Assembly: GCF_017744445.1 (NCBI RefSeq)
Contig: NZ_JAGIBH010000005.1
Location: forward strand, 1 to 64,000
Length of the DNA: 64,000 bases
Direction: 5' to 3'
Source of the DNA: Caulobacter sp.
Lineage (GTDB): Bacteria; Pseudomonadota; Alphaproteobacteria; Caulobacterales; Caulobacteraceae
Part shown: piece after piece, positions 35,401 through 43,608 of the stretch
Layout: every line of letters begins with the position of its first letter
How positions within the stretch are numbered: the stretch's first letter is position 1
Position numbers and translations under genes: made by a program
Notes under the pieces: generated by a model
The model's database searches: none
Seen by the model: the letters and a program-made list of their open reading frames with translations, nothing else
What the model was told of the DNA's origin: nothing

Positions 35401-35683
35401 TGACGAGGATGCCGACCGAATCGTCCACGCCAACGCTGGCTAGGCCGCCGTTCATGGTGACGATGTTGTCGCTGTTCAGGGTGACGATCGCGCCGGCCGA
35501 GCTCAGCGTGATGACGCCGTCCTCGGTGACCTTCACGTCGTCGGCGGCCCCGTCATTGGGACTGGCGGTGGTGATCGGCGTGGTCCGGGTGCTGCTGGTG
35601 ACCTCGACCTCGGCGAAGGCATGGCCGGCATAGAACAGCAGCGGGGCGGCGGCGGCCGTGGCGACGAGAAGCTTGCGCGGCAT
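32444..35683 (-). CDS. Autotransporter with Asp-rich inserts (type Va)
   Basis: 1079 residues. Signal peptide 1-24; passenger about 25-780; C-terminal autotransporter barrel about 800-1079 ending in Phe (RFSGRAMF), as outer-membrane barrels do. The passenger is a repetitive beta-helix type with G-x-I-x-x-x-G turns (GTITNTGTITIEGMDSAGISV). It is interrupted by acidic blocks at about 112-127, 282-305, 478-495 and 519-545 (for example DEDGDGIADN, DTDGDGVDDADE) that follow the D-x-D-x-D-G calcium-binding pattern of thrombospondin type 3 repeats. Likely surface-displayed and calcium-stabilised. Partner unknown. Confidence 0.88.
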   Translation of the reverse strand: MPRKLLVATAAAAPLLFYAGHAFAEVEVTSSTRTTPITTASPNDGAADDVKVTEDGVITLSSAGAIVTLNSDNIVTMNGGLASVGVDDSVGILVIGGHTGSVTSAGSISLTEDYDYEDTDEDGDYDGFFAKGYRRYGIRLTGDQPFTGTITNTGTITIEGMDSAGISVETPLVGNLVHSGTISVTGDRGYGVHIAAPVAGKVQIEGSTTVIGEGSVGVAVDAPIEGAFVLQGSVYSTGYRVTSRYSDPDDRALLDADDKLEGGGGVNIAANVSDGVLLDRPPTDTNDDTTDDEDGDGIADNAEGTASISVVGGAPALKIGSNTNTVTIGAVGEGDNAYGLVINGSVSASSVYDGVETTGVQIGGDAGYETLLANGIRVTSSIGASGYEAQTNGLRLKAGSVTETTWNEGSISASTVSEGEFSARALVIDSGAVSRVLNNDGVITATVSGEKGNAYAILDEAGTLTTIKNTRSIAAYVVATDDEYDTDDDNTDASDEIITGKAIAIDVSRNTTGVTITQTGVNDGDDGDDGVADTDTDGDGVDDADEPAIIGKIQFGSGDDTLNVLNGSVIGAIDFGAGLDTLKIDGGAYVLTSLSDSDGRLNISVGDGILALTNTNDLKITNLSLGASSKLVFSVDPAAGTWGRIIADTATIESGTKLGLVLNNLLTNASTFEVIQAGSLTAGTIDQDLLGSAPYLYVANAYQSGNSINIDVRRRSASEAGMTANQGSAYDAVFAALSKNDDIAGAFLAQNTRDGFYNLYNQMLPDQGLGMFSALQSVNQQISAATAVRPDLGDRYGPDSVWVQQINTMVKREDGTDQGSDAAAFGFVAGYEAMGDAGGALGVTLAMVNVEEHDTTAKAGEHTVNTMVQAGLYWRRAVGGWRFNLGGGAGYGWLTGDRSFYSEDVDGDGVADASATNVAHWNGATANAFAGIAYEQKIGRAYIRPETRLDYLYFSEGKRSETGGGDGFDLIRDARAFSNLSGDVGLMLGAQFGEAVWWRPEIRVGYRKTLSGSLDDTVARFRGGKSFTLTSIADKRGAATLGFAIRAGSALSYLALEGGAEAAKKTTRYYMRFSGRAMF

Positions 35684-35689
35684 CGGGAA

Positions 35690-35712
35690 CCTTCGAGGAC
35701 AGTCCCCGAAGG
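35690..35712 (-). promoter_or_regulatory. Hairpin holding the autotransporter Shine-Dalgarno sequence
   Basis: Arms CCTTCG and CGAAGG enclose an inner GGAC/GTCC dyad with one mismatched pair between, a near-perfect 23-base symmetry. The 3' arm on the mRNA contains GAAGG, the only good Shine-Dalgarno, six bases before the ATG at 35683. This fits a fold that hides the ribosome site. Confidence 0.5.
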
Positions 35713-35719
35713 CCTAGCC

Positions 35720-35742
35720 GCCACGCTTGGCGCTCGCGTGGC
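35720..35742 (-). terminator. Hairpin between the LamG gene and the autotransporter gene
   Basis: GCCACGC and GCGTGGC, perfect 7-bp arms with a 9-base loop, 64 bases beyond the LamG stop. No T tract, so either a Rho-aided terminator or part of the autotransporter leader. Confidence 0.4.
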
Positions 35743-35805
35743 TGGCTTGTTTCCCGTCCGCCGCGCCTCGCAACCTGGCGCAGCTTCCCGTGACCTTTCG
35801 AAAGA

Positions 35806-36507
35806 TTAGCGCACGTCCGTGAACTTCTTGGGCTCCAGATAGTGGCGCGTGAAGCGGGCCTCCTGGACGGCCCCCTTGAAAAAGTCGACCTTGTTCATCC
35901 GCGAGCCGATAGAGGCGCGGCCCGGGCCCTGCGGCTTGAACGGAACCTCGGCCTCGCCCTGCAGCACGCCGTTGACATAGGCGCGATACGTCTTGCCGTC
36001 GAAGCTCTGGGCGACGTGGAACCACTGGCCGACCGGGAAGCGCTTGTCCGGGAAGATGAGGGTGTGCTTGTAGCCCGGCCCCGTGACGAAGGCATCCAGC
36101 CACCATTCGGTCCCGACGGTGCGGATCTCGAACAGGAAGCGCGTGGTCGAGGCCGGCTGCCCCTCGGGCGCCATCTCCTGCAGGTGGAACCAGCGCTGAG
36201 CCTCGTTGCCGCCGTCGGGACGGAACACCGCCTCGAAGGTCCAGGTCTCGGCGCCGGCCAGCGGATGCTGCTCGACGAACAGGACGTCCTGCACGCCGTC
36301 GAACTGCACGGCCTTGCCGACGGGGCTGTCGATGATCTTGGGCGCGCCCTCGGTATGGGCCGCGACGCCGCCGATCCTGGTCAGGTTGTCGAAGGTCCAG
36401 ACCACCTGGTCCTTGGGCTTCTTACCGGCCAGGGCGGGCGTCGCCGCGCCCAGGACCGACAAACCGGCGGCGGTCAGCGCCTCTCGGCGGCTCCATGCGA
36501 GCGTCAT
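35806..36507 (-). CDS. Exported LamG/concanavalin-like protein
   Basis: 233 residues with a Tat-like signal (SRREALTAAGLSVLGAATPALA). The mature region is a LamG-type jelly roll: VQFDGVQDVLFVEQHPLAGAETWTFEAVFRP, WFHVAQSFDGKTYRAYVNGVLQGEAEV and a terminal ARFTRHYLEPKKFTDVR strand. Such folds bind or cleave polysaccharides. Divergent from the GH105 gene with a 104-base shared promoter region, placing it in the pectin locus. No catalytic residues could be assigned. Confidence 0.78.
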   Translation of the reverse strand: MTLAWSRREALTAAGLSVLGAATPALAGKKPKDQVVWTFDNLTRIGGVAAHTEGAPKIIDSPVGKAVQFDGVQDVLFVEQHPLAGAETWTFEAVFRPDGGNEAQRWFHLQEMAPEGQPASTTRFLFEIRTVGTEWWLDAFVTGPGYKHTLIFPDKRFPVGQWFHVAQSFDGKTYRAYVNGVLQGEAEVPFKPQGPGRASIGSRMNKVDFFKGAVQEARFTRHYLEPKKFTDVR

Positions 36508-36571
36508 ATCATCTCCCCGATTTTCTTTTCACGCGTTCCACTTTGTGGCATAGACTTCCACATAATGACAA

Positions 36572-36585
36572 TGACACCGGTTGCA
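36572..36585. promoter_or_regulatory. LacI/GalR-like operator between the LamG and GH105 genes
   Basis: TGACACCGGTTGCA fits the TG-N2-A-N-CG-N-T-N2-CA layout of LacI-family sites. Its first ten bases, TGACACCGGT, recur at 47752-47761 before the TonB-dependent receptor. CCAC-TTT-GTGG lies further upstream in the same intergenic DNA. The match is seen; the regulator is unknown. Confidence 0.45.
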
Positions 36586-36611
36586 GTGGCATTGGGCGGA
36601 GGAAATCACGG

Positions 36612-38873
36612 ATGTTTCGAGTCGTCTCCAACCACCGCACCTTGATCGCTCTCGCCTTGGCCGGGACCGCGCTGACCACCGGCGCGATCGCTCATGCCGC
36701 GCCGCCCCGCGCGCCCAAGACCGCCTCGGCGAAACAGGAGGCGCTCCCGTCGCCCGAAGCGGTGCTGGCCACATTGAACCGCGCCAATTCCGCCCAGATG
36801 AAGGCCATGCGCGCCGAGCCGATTCCGCTGACCACCGGTGGAGCCGTGCGCGAGATCTCGTCCAACTGGGTCTCGGCCACCTACTATGTCGGCGCCGCGC
36901 GCCTGGCTCGCATCACTCAGGACAAGGAGACCCTGAAGTTCCTGACCGACGCGGCCGAGCACTACAACTACGCCCTGCGCGGAGCCAAGACGCCCAAGGC
37001 CATGCTGAACGCCGACGAGATGGCGATCGGCGACCTCTATGAAGAACTCTATGCCCGCCGTAGGCAGGAGGGCGTAATCATGCCCCTGCGCCAGCGCCTG
37101 GATTGGGCCCTGCCGCACCTGACCCGCCAGCCGATCCCCGAGCATCTGGTCTGGTGGTGGAGCGACGCTCTGTTCATGGCTCCGCCCGTCCTGGCCCGGA
37201 TGAGCGCCCAGACCGGCGACGCCAAGTACCTCAAGGCCATGGATACCCAGTGGTGGCGCACCTTCTCCCGCCTCTACGATCCGGACGAAAGCCTCTATTA
37301 CCGCGACGAGCGCTTCATCGAGCGCCGTGACGAGCAGGGCCGCAAGCTCTTCTGGTCGCGCGGCAATGGCTGGGTGATGGGTGGCATGGCCCGCGTGCTG
37401 GAAGCGATGCCGGCCGACTATATCCAGCGGCCGCGCTATCTCGCGATCTTCCAGGCCATGTCCAAGCGGATCGCCGGCCTGCAGCGCGCCGACGGTCTGT
37501 GGTCCTCCAGCCTGTTGCAGCCCGAACGCTTCCCGGAGGCCGAAACCTCGGGGTCGGCCTTCTTCGTCTACGCCCTGGCTTGGGGCATCAATCACGGCGT
37601 CCTGGACCGCGCCACCTATCTGCCGGTGGTGGTGAAGGGCTGGAAGAGCCTTGAGGCCCAGATGCTGCCCAACGGCATGCTGGGCGCGGTGCAGAAGACC
37701 GGCGACCAGCCGGTGACCACGGCGCCGGACGATATCGGCCCCTACGGCGCCGGCGCCTTCCTGCTGGCCGGACTGGAGGTCATGAACCTCTCCAAGCCCG
37801 TGACCGCCCTACCCCTGGCCGAGCCCGCGCCAGACGCCGCCGCGTTCGTGACCGCCACCATGCCCACACCGGCCGTGCCGCGCACCGTGCGGGGTCCCGA
37901 GGAGGAAGCCCGCCACGCCACCGAGATGAAGGCCGTGGCCGCCCTGGCCTACGACCCGCTGATCGAGGGACCGGGCCTGGCGCCCGCCCAAGTCCCGTCG
38001 GCCGCGCCGGGCCAGCCGACGCCGCCCAAAATGATCTTCCGCATGGCCCCGCCGCCGGCCGGCCAAGACAAGCCGCGCGCCACGGTCCGCTATGCGCCCG
38101 AACGCTATGACGACATCCTGTGGGAGAACGACCGCACGGCCCACCGTATCTATGGCCCGGCGCTGGAGCAGTACGAGCCGCCCTCGACCTCGGGCATCGA
38201 CGCCTGGGGCAAGAGCGTCCGCTACCCGTTCATGACCCGGCAGCTGCGCACCGGCGACCAGCACGCCTATCACGGCGAAGGCATCGACTATTACAACGTC
38301 AAGACCTACCGGGGCGCTGGCGGCCTGGGCGTCTGGGACGGCGGCAAGCTGTGGGTGTCGCGCAACTGGAAGGACTACAAGATCCTGAAGGACGGCCCCG
38401 ACGCGGCGTCGTTCAAGGTTAGCTACGCCCCCTGGAAGGTGGGTGATAAGCGCGAGGTCTGGGAAAGCCGGATCTTCACCCTGCCGATGGGCACCAACTT
38501 CACGCGGATGGTCTCGACCTTCGGTTCCAACGCCAAGGGTCCGGTCACCGTGGCCATCGGCGTCACCAAGGCCCCGACCGCCAAGACGGCCGGCGACCTG
38601 CGCGCCGACAAGGCCAAGGGCGTCTTCTCGTTCTGGGATGTCACCGACCCCGACAAGGGCACGATGGGCGTCGCCCTGCTGATCGACCCGCGCCAGATCG
38701 TCGATGTGGTCGAGACCGACAGCGACTGGCTGGCGCTGGTCAAGGTCACGCCGGGCAAGCCGTTCGTCTACTATATGGGCGCGGCCTGGGACAAAGGCCT
38801 CGACTTCCACTCGCGCGCTGAGTGGGAGACCTACGTGTTCGCCCAAAAGCCCGACTTCAATCCGGAGCACTAG
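36612..38873 (+). CDS. GH105 unsaturated uronyl hydrolase fused to DUF4861
   Basis: 753 residues. Signal peptide about 1-30 (ending AHAA). The N-terminal (alpha/alpha)6 GH88/GH105 domain spans about 60-400; catalytic Asp D185 in VWWWSDALFMAPPVLAR matches the family's general acid, and SRGNGWVMGGMARVLE follows. These enzymes remove the unsaturated uronic acid left by lyases on pectin or rhamnogalacturonan oligomers. A Pro/Ala-rich linker (about 400-490) leads to a DUF4861 domain (about 490-750: RYDDILWENDRTAHRIYGPALE, YHGEGIDYYNVKTYRG). The ATG at 36612 follows GGAGG at -14 to -10 and starts the signal peptide. GH28 follows after three bases. Confidence 0.87.
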   Translation: MFRVVSNHRTLIALALAGTALTTGAIAHAAPPRAPKTASAKQEALPSPEAVLATLNRANSAQMKAMRAEPIPLTTGGAVREISSNWVSATYYVGAARLARITQDKETLKFLTDAAEHYNYALRGAKTPKAMLNADEMAIGDLYEELYARRRQEGVIMPLRQRLDWALPHLTRQPIPEHLVWWWSDALFMAPPVLARMSAQTGDAKYLKAMDTQWWRTFSRLYDPDESLYYRDERFIERRDEQGRKLFWSRGNGWVMGGMARVLEAMPADYIQRPRYLAIFQAMSKRIAGLQRADGLWSSSLLQPERFPEAETSGSAFFVYALAWGINHGVLDRATYLPVVVKGWKSLEAQMLPNGMLGAVQKTGDQPVTTAPDDIGPYGAGAFLLAGLEVMNLSKPVTALPLAEPAPDAAAFVTATMPTPAVPRTVRGPEEEARHATEMKAVAALAYDPLIEGPGLAPAQVPSAAPGQPTPPKMIFRMAPPPAGQDKPRATVRYAPERYDDILWENDRTAHRIYGPALEQYEPPSTSGIDAWGKSVRYPFMTRQLRTGDQHAYHGEGIDYYNVKTYRGAGGLGVWDGGKLWVSRNWKDYKILKDGPDAASFKVSYAPWKVGDKREVWESRIFTLPMGTNFTRMVSTFGSNAKGPVTVAIGVTKAPTAKTAGDLRADKAKGVFSFWDVTDPDKGTMGVALLIDPRQIVDVVETDSDWLALVKVTPGKPFVYYMGAAWDKGLDFHSRAEWETYVFAQKPDFNPEH

Positions 38874-38876
38874 GCC

Positions 38877-40238
38877 ATGCAACGACGCGCCCTTCTCCAG
38901 CTCGGCCTCGTGGCCGCTTCCGCCCCCGCCCTGGCCTTGGCCGCCGGCAAGGCGATCCTGGCCAACGCTCACGGCGCGGTCGGCGACGGCAAGACCCTGA
39001 ACACCAAGGCCATTCAGGCTGCCATCGACGAAGCCGCCAAGACCGGCGCGACCGTAGCCCTCAAGCCCGGCGTCTACCGCACCGGCTCGATCTTCCTGAA
39101 GTCGGGCGTCACCCTGCGCCTGGACAAGGGCGTGACCCTGCTGGGCTCGCAGAATATCGCCGACTATCCCGAGATCGCGACCCGCGTGGCCGGCATCGAG
39201 CTGACCTGGCCGGCGGCGCTGGTGAACGTCTACAAGCAGAAGAACGTCCGCATCGTCGGCGATGGCGTGATCGACGGCGACGGCAAGGTATTCTGGGACA
39301 GCTACTGGGCCCTGCGCCGCCAGTACGACCCCAAAGGGTTGCGCTGGGCCGCCGACTATGACTGCAAGCGCCCGCGCCTGGTCCAGGTGTTCGACAGCGA
39401 GAAGATCGAGCTGGCCGGCCCGCGCCTGCGCCGTTCGGGCTTCTGGACGGTGCATGTCTGCTACTCGCACGACGTCCATGTCGCCGACCTGAACATCCGC
39501 AACAACGAAGGCGGCCGCGGCCCGTCGACCGACGGCGTCGACATCGACAGCTCGCACGACGTGCTGGTCGAGCGGATCGACGTGGCCTGCAACGACGACG
39601 GGCTGTGCTTGAAAGCCGGCCGCGACGCCGATGGCCTGCGCGTCAATCGGCCGACCTACAACATCACCATCCGCGACTGCGTGATCCGCGACGCGTCGGC
39701 GGGCATTACCTTCGGCAGCGAGACCTCGGGCGGCTTCCACGATATCAAGGTCTCGGGCCTGACCGTGCACCATCCGACCCCGGTCGGCATCCTATTCAAG
39801 TCGGCCCACACGCGCGGCGGCGCGGTTCGGAATATCGATATCGGCAACATGGTGCTGCACGACGTCGCGACTGTCCTACGGGTGAACCTGAACTGGAACC
39901 CTAGCTACAGCTATGCCGAGATCCCGGCCGGCATGACCGACGTGCCGCCGTACTGGAAGGTGATGACCCAGCACGTGCCGCCGGAACAGGGCCGTTGCCG
40001 CCTCAGCGACGTGCGCATCAAGGACATCAAGGCTATCGGCGCCAAGACCGCCTTCGAGGTCGCGGCCTTCCCCGACCTGCCGCTGGAGCGGTTCGCGTTC
40101 GACAACCTGGACCTGGACGTCCAAGCCGGCGGCCGCATCGCCAACGCCAAGGACTGGACCTTCACGCGGACCAGGATCGACACGCTGGACGGCAAGCCGC
40201 CGGAGCTGGCCGCCTCGACGGGTGTCATCGGCCTCTAG
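38877..40238 (+). CDS. GH28 polygalacturonase family glycoside hydrolase
   Basis: 453 residues. Tat/Sec-like signal (MQRRALLQLGLVAASAPALALA). Right-handed beta-helix GH28: STDGVDIDS with D222 and NDDGLCLKAG with D240/D241 form the three-Asp active site. The usual GHG motif is replaced by FGSETSGG, as in exo-acting or rhamnogalacturonan-directed members, and ILFKSAH stands for RIK. It hydrolyses alpha-1,4-galacturonic bonds or related pectic linkages. Directly behind GH105 in one operon. Convergent with DUF4450, 4-base overlap. Confidence 0.88.
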   Translation: MQRRALLQLGLVAASAPALALAAGKAILANAHGAVGDGKTLNTKAIQAAIDEAAKTGATVALKPGVYRTGSIFLKSGVTLRLDKGVTLLGSQNIADYPEIATRVAGIELTWPAALVNVYKQKNVRIVGDGVIDGDGKVFWDSYWALRRQYDPKGLRWAADYDCKRPRLVQVFDSEKIELAGPRLRRSGFWTVHVCYSHDVHVADLNIRNNEGGRGPSTDGVDIDSSHDVLVERIDVACNDDGLCLKAGRDADGLRVNRPTYNITIRDCVIRDASAGITFGSETSGGFHDIKVSGLTVHHPTPVGILFKSAHTRGGAVRNIDIGNMVLHDVATVLRVNLNWNPSYSYAEIPAGMTDVPPYWKVMTQHVPPEQGRCRLSDVRIKDIKAIGAKTAFEVAAFPDLPLERFAFDNLDLDVQAGGRIANAKDWTFTRTRIDTLDGKPPELAASTGVIGL

Positions 40239-43200
40239 TTCGGGCGCTCCAGGGTGATGGCCATCAGGCCGATCACCACCTCGTTGGCCGTTGTGCGCAC
40301 CGTCAGGTCGCGCAGCGGCTTTCGAGGATCCAGCGCCAGCGACAGCACCGTGGCCGCCCCACCGGGGACCTCTCGGCCCTGGCCCTTGAAGGTCGCCGCA
40401 TCCAGCACCCGCACCTTGCCGGTCGCCAGGTCCACCCGCGTTGGCGGCGGCGTGTCGATGCGGAATTGGTAGTCGTCGAGGAAGAGGTCCTGCTCGATCG
40501 GCCACCAGGTGTCGGGATTGCGCAGCGCCAGGCGGGCCGTGGTCCCGTCCTGATAGGTCACCAGCACCTCACCATTGTCGAAACGGCTCTGCATGGCGTT
40601 GGTCGTGCCGGCCATCAGCAGATGCACGCGCGAAGCCTTGCCCGACAGCGGCGTGACGGCCTGCTTGGGATAGTTGTCCCATAGTGAGGTGAAGGCGATG
40701 TTCTGCGCCTCGGCCGCACCCGGCGTGCGGAAGACCACGCCCGAGGGCGTCGTGATCTGGCCGCCCTGTCCGGCCGCCACGCGGCGCAGGCCAGCGTCGT
40801 CGATCTCGGCCATCGCGTTCACATGCCCGGCCCAGCCGCCCAGGCCTTGCGCCGGCACGCCTAGCGACGGCCCGCGTGGCCGGGGCGAGCGGTACTTGCC
40901 CTTGGCGAAGATGGCGGTGACGCGGTCGTTGAAGGCGATGGTCACGGGGTCCATGTGGCCAGTGACGGCCGCTGGAGCCCCGGGCGCTGCCGGCTTGGCG
41001 GGGGTCGCCCCCGCGACCGGCGCCAGCCACGTCAGGCCATTGCGGGAGACCTTCTGGAAGCTCTTCGCCGATCCGGTCGGAGCGCTAGCGACAGCCGCGC
41101 CGCTCCAGCACACGACGACTTCCGCAGCCTTGTCACCTGGTGCGGTGATCTCGATGGCCGGACCGCCGATGGCGTCGGGCGCGGATTTCCACGCCGCCTT
41201 CACGCCGTCGATCTCGACAGCCGTCACGCCTTCGCGCGGCGCCGGCAGACGCAGAACCACCATCTTAAAGCGACGGTCGCCTGGCTTCAGCGTCCAGTGG
41301 TCCTCGTCGCCTTGGCGTTTGAATTCATACGCGAAGGCCGGGTGCGTGATCGACGCGTGGTCCCAGCCCGCCGGGAAACCTGGGCGTATCGTCATAGTCC
41401 CCGCCAGTGCATCCGGATGCAGCCCGAACAAACCCTCGACCATGGTCCGCGCGGTCACGCCGGCGCTGTCGGCGAAGTCGCGCTGCGACTCCCGGCGATA
41501 CACGTCCGGCCAGGCCAGGGTGCCCATGTTGCCGGGCGAGATGCCCATGAACATGCTGGCCAGCACGCCGCTCTTGGTCAGGCGGAAGGCCTCGTCGCGC
41601 CGGCCGGCCTGCCACAGAGCCAGGGCCGTATGCAGGTTCTCCTGGGTGACGACGTTGTTGATCGACCAGGCATAGGGCAGCCAGTCGGTGCTGGCGTACA
41701 TGCCGTAAGCCGCGTCGTCAGGCACGCCCGGTCCCTTGATCGGGATGCGCGGCAGCCGCGTCAGGGCGTCCGACATCCGCCAGGCATCGGCCGGCGGGAC
41801 GATCTCGGAATCGATGGCGTGGTAGTAGGTCCACAGGCCGAACGCGGGATGCAGCCGCTGCTCGCCCATCAGATCCTTGTACTCGGCGAAGGCGCCCTCC
41901 TTGGGCATCCACAGCAGCTCGCGCATGGCCGCCTGGATGGCCTCGGCCTCGCGGTCGTAAGGCGTCGGGTCCTCGCCGATCAGCAGCGCGACCTTGGCGG
42001 CCATGCGGTTGTGGAACGCCTGATAAGCCGACGAATGGGTCGCTCCGCCGCCGAAGTACGAGAGATTGTCGCTGGCCCAGATCGCGGCATAGGCCTCGTA
42101 CAGCGGCAGCTTCCTGGGGCCGAATTCGCGGCGGAACAGCCGCTTCTCCCAGGCCAGGTGCCGGGCGATGGTCGGCCACAGGTCGCGGGCCAGCTTCAGG
42201 TCGCCCGACCACTCCAGATGCCGGAACAGCGCGTCTACATAGACGGTGTTCATGTCGTAGTGGGAGTTGGACAGGTCGCCGTTCGAGTGCAGCGCCTTCT
42301 CGGCCCGCGCCAGATTGGCGTCCTCGTCGGCCGGCGGAATCGTGGCCGGGATCGGCGAAACGTTCTGGCCCTTGGCCCAGTCGCGGAAGTGGCGGTCGGC
42401 GCGATCGGCGCGGCCCAGGGCGTCCAGCCAGTACGGCCCGCGCCAGCCCAGCAGCTTGGTCCGCCAGGCGACCGCGCCGTGCATCACCGCCTGCTGCGGC
42501 CCGTCCCAGGTGGCCTCGGCCCCGACGTTCAGGGCGGCCATGGCGGCGTTGATATAGGGGTCCGGCGTCTCGACCCGCACCTGCCCGCGCAGAGCCTGGA
42601 AGTGGTCGCGAGCCTCCTCGAAGCGTGATGCGAGCTCAGCCTGGGCGAAGGCCGGCGGACGCGCGGTCGGCGCGACCTTGTCCTCAGGTCGAGCGGCGCG
42701 CACAGCCTTGTAGTCGGCCAGGTCATCGGCGACGCCGGGATCGACGCGCTGGAGGGAGAGGATCAGCGGCGTGTTCGAAAGGGCAGCGCGACCCAAGGCG
42801 ACACTGCCCTGCTCCGCGCCCTGGCTGGCCAGGAGACGCGGCAGGTCGTTCCAGGCGCTCGCCTCGCCTCGCTGGTAGCGCGCGGAACCGCTGGCGGCGC
42901 CGACGATGAGAGCCTGAGGAGCGCTGAGCTTGAAGCCTTCATCGCTCAGGGCGACGCGGTTGGTCTCGGCGAAGGCCGGCTTGAACTGGAACCACTCGGA
43001 GATCGACACCTTCTCGGTGCCTATGTCGCCGTCGCGAGCGCCGCGCTGGCCGGTGATCCCGCCGAACGCCCAAACGAGCTCCAGGCCGGGCGGCAGACCC
43101 TCGCCCTCGACCCGCAGCGACAGGCCTTCGGTCACCGCATAGGCCACGGCCTCGACACGCAGCACGCCGTCGCCCAGCAGCGGGTCGCGGATCTCGTAGA

Positions 43201-43591
43201 TCAGCTCGCCGGGCCGGTAGCGGGTGGTGATCCTGGCCGCCTCGTGCAGCCACTTTGCCCCACCAGCGCCGACCAGCGCCAGCCGCAGATTGCCGCCGCG
43301 GCCCGGCAGGTAGAGCACGAATTCGGGCTTGTCGCCGCCGTCCACGCGGAAGGCGGTGTCACCGCCATAGAGCGGGCGGTTGAAGGTCTCGACGCCGTTC
43401 TCGATGACGAAGTCACCGCCGTCGGGCCGGTAACGGATCGGCCGCTCGATGTTGTCGATCAGGTTGGGAAGCAGCCCGCCGACAGCCGCCGGCGAAGTAT
43501 CCGCCAGGGCCCCGCCACAGCTGAGACCCGCGACAAGAACCAGCGCCAGACCACTTACAGCCAGACCGGCGCTGCGACGGATACCTTTCAT
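40235..43591 (-). CDS. DUF4450 six-hairpin glycosidase-like protein
   Basis: 1118 residues. Signal peptide with LVAGLSCGG near its end, a lipobox-like motif with Cys25. The N-terminal beta-sandwich (about 35-330) has RPIRYRPDGGDFVIENGVETFNRPLYGG, characteristic of DUF4450 proteins. The central (alpha/alpha)6 region (about 330-800) has DMNTVYVDALFRHLEWSGDLKLARDLWPTI and WASDNLSYFGGGATHSSAYQ. C-terminal beta domains end at IGLMAITLERPN. The family occurs in Bacteroidetes and Caulobacter-type pectin loci and is probably a glycoside hydrolase of unknown specificity. Seventeen bases behind PL22, so co-transcribed. Confidence 0.75.
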   Translation of the reverse strand: MKGIRRSAGLAVSGLALVLVAGLSCGGALADTSPAAVGGLLPNLIDNIERPIRYRPDGGDFVIENGVETFNRPLYGGDTAFRVDGGDKPEFVLYLPGRGGNLRLALVGAGGAKWLHEAARITTRYRPGELIYEIRDPLLGDGVLRVEAVAYAVTEGLSLRVEGEGLPPGLELVWAFGGITGQRGARDGDIGTEKVSISEWFQFKPAFAETNRVALSDEGFKLSAPQALIVGAASGSARYQRGEASAWNDLPRLLASQGAEQGSVALGRAALSNTPLILSLQRVDPGVADDLADYKAVRAARPEDKVAPTARPPAFAQAELASRFEEARDHFQALRGQVRVETPDPYINAAMAALNVGAEATWDGPQQAVMHGAVAWRTKLLGWRGPYWLDALGRADRADRHFRDWAKGQNVSPIPATIPPADEDANLARAEKALHSNGDLSNSHYDMNTVYVDALFRHLEWSGDLKLARDLWPTIARHLAWEKRLFRREFGPRKLPLYEAYAAIWASDNLSYFGGGATHSSAYQAFHNRMAAKVALLIGEDPTPYDREAEAIQAAMRELLWMPKEGAFAEYKDLMGEQRLHPAFGLWTYYHAIDSEIVPPADAWRMSDALTRLPRIPIKGPGVPDDAAYGMYASTDWLPYAWSINNVVTQENLHTALALWQAGRRDEAFRLTKSGVLASMFMGISPGNMGTLAWPDVYRRESQRDFADSAGVTARTMVEGLFGLHPDALAGTMTIRPGFPAGWDHASITHPAFAYEFKRQGDEDHWTLKPGDRRFKMVVLRLPAPREGVTAVEIDGVKAAWKSAPDAIGGPAIEITAPGDKAAEVVVCWSGAAVASAPTGSAKSFQKVSRNGLTWLAPVAGATPAKPAAPGAPAAVTGHMDPVTIAFNDRVTAIFAKGKYRSPRPRGPSLGVPAQGLGGWAGHVNAMAEIDDAGLRRVAAGQGGQITTPSGVVFRTPGAAEAQNIAFTSLWDNYPKQAVTPLSGKASRVHLLMAGTTNAMQSRFDNGEVLVTYQDGTTARLALRNPDTWWPIEQDLFLDDYQFRIDTPPPTRVDLATGKVRVLDAATFKGQGREVPGGAATVLSLALDPRKPLRDLTVRTTANEVVIGLMAITLERPN

Positions 43592-43608
43592 TCCCGCTCC
43601 CTTTTAGA

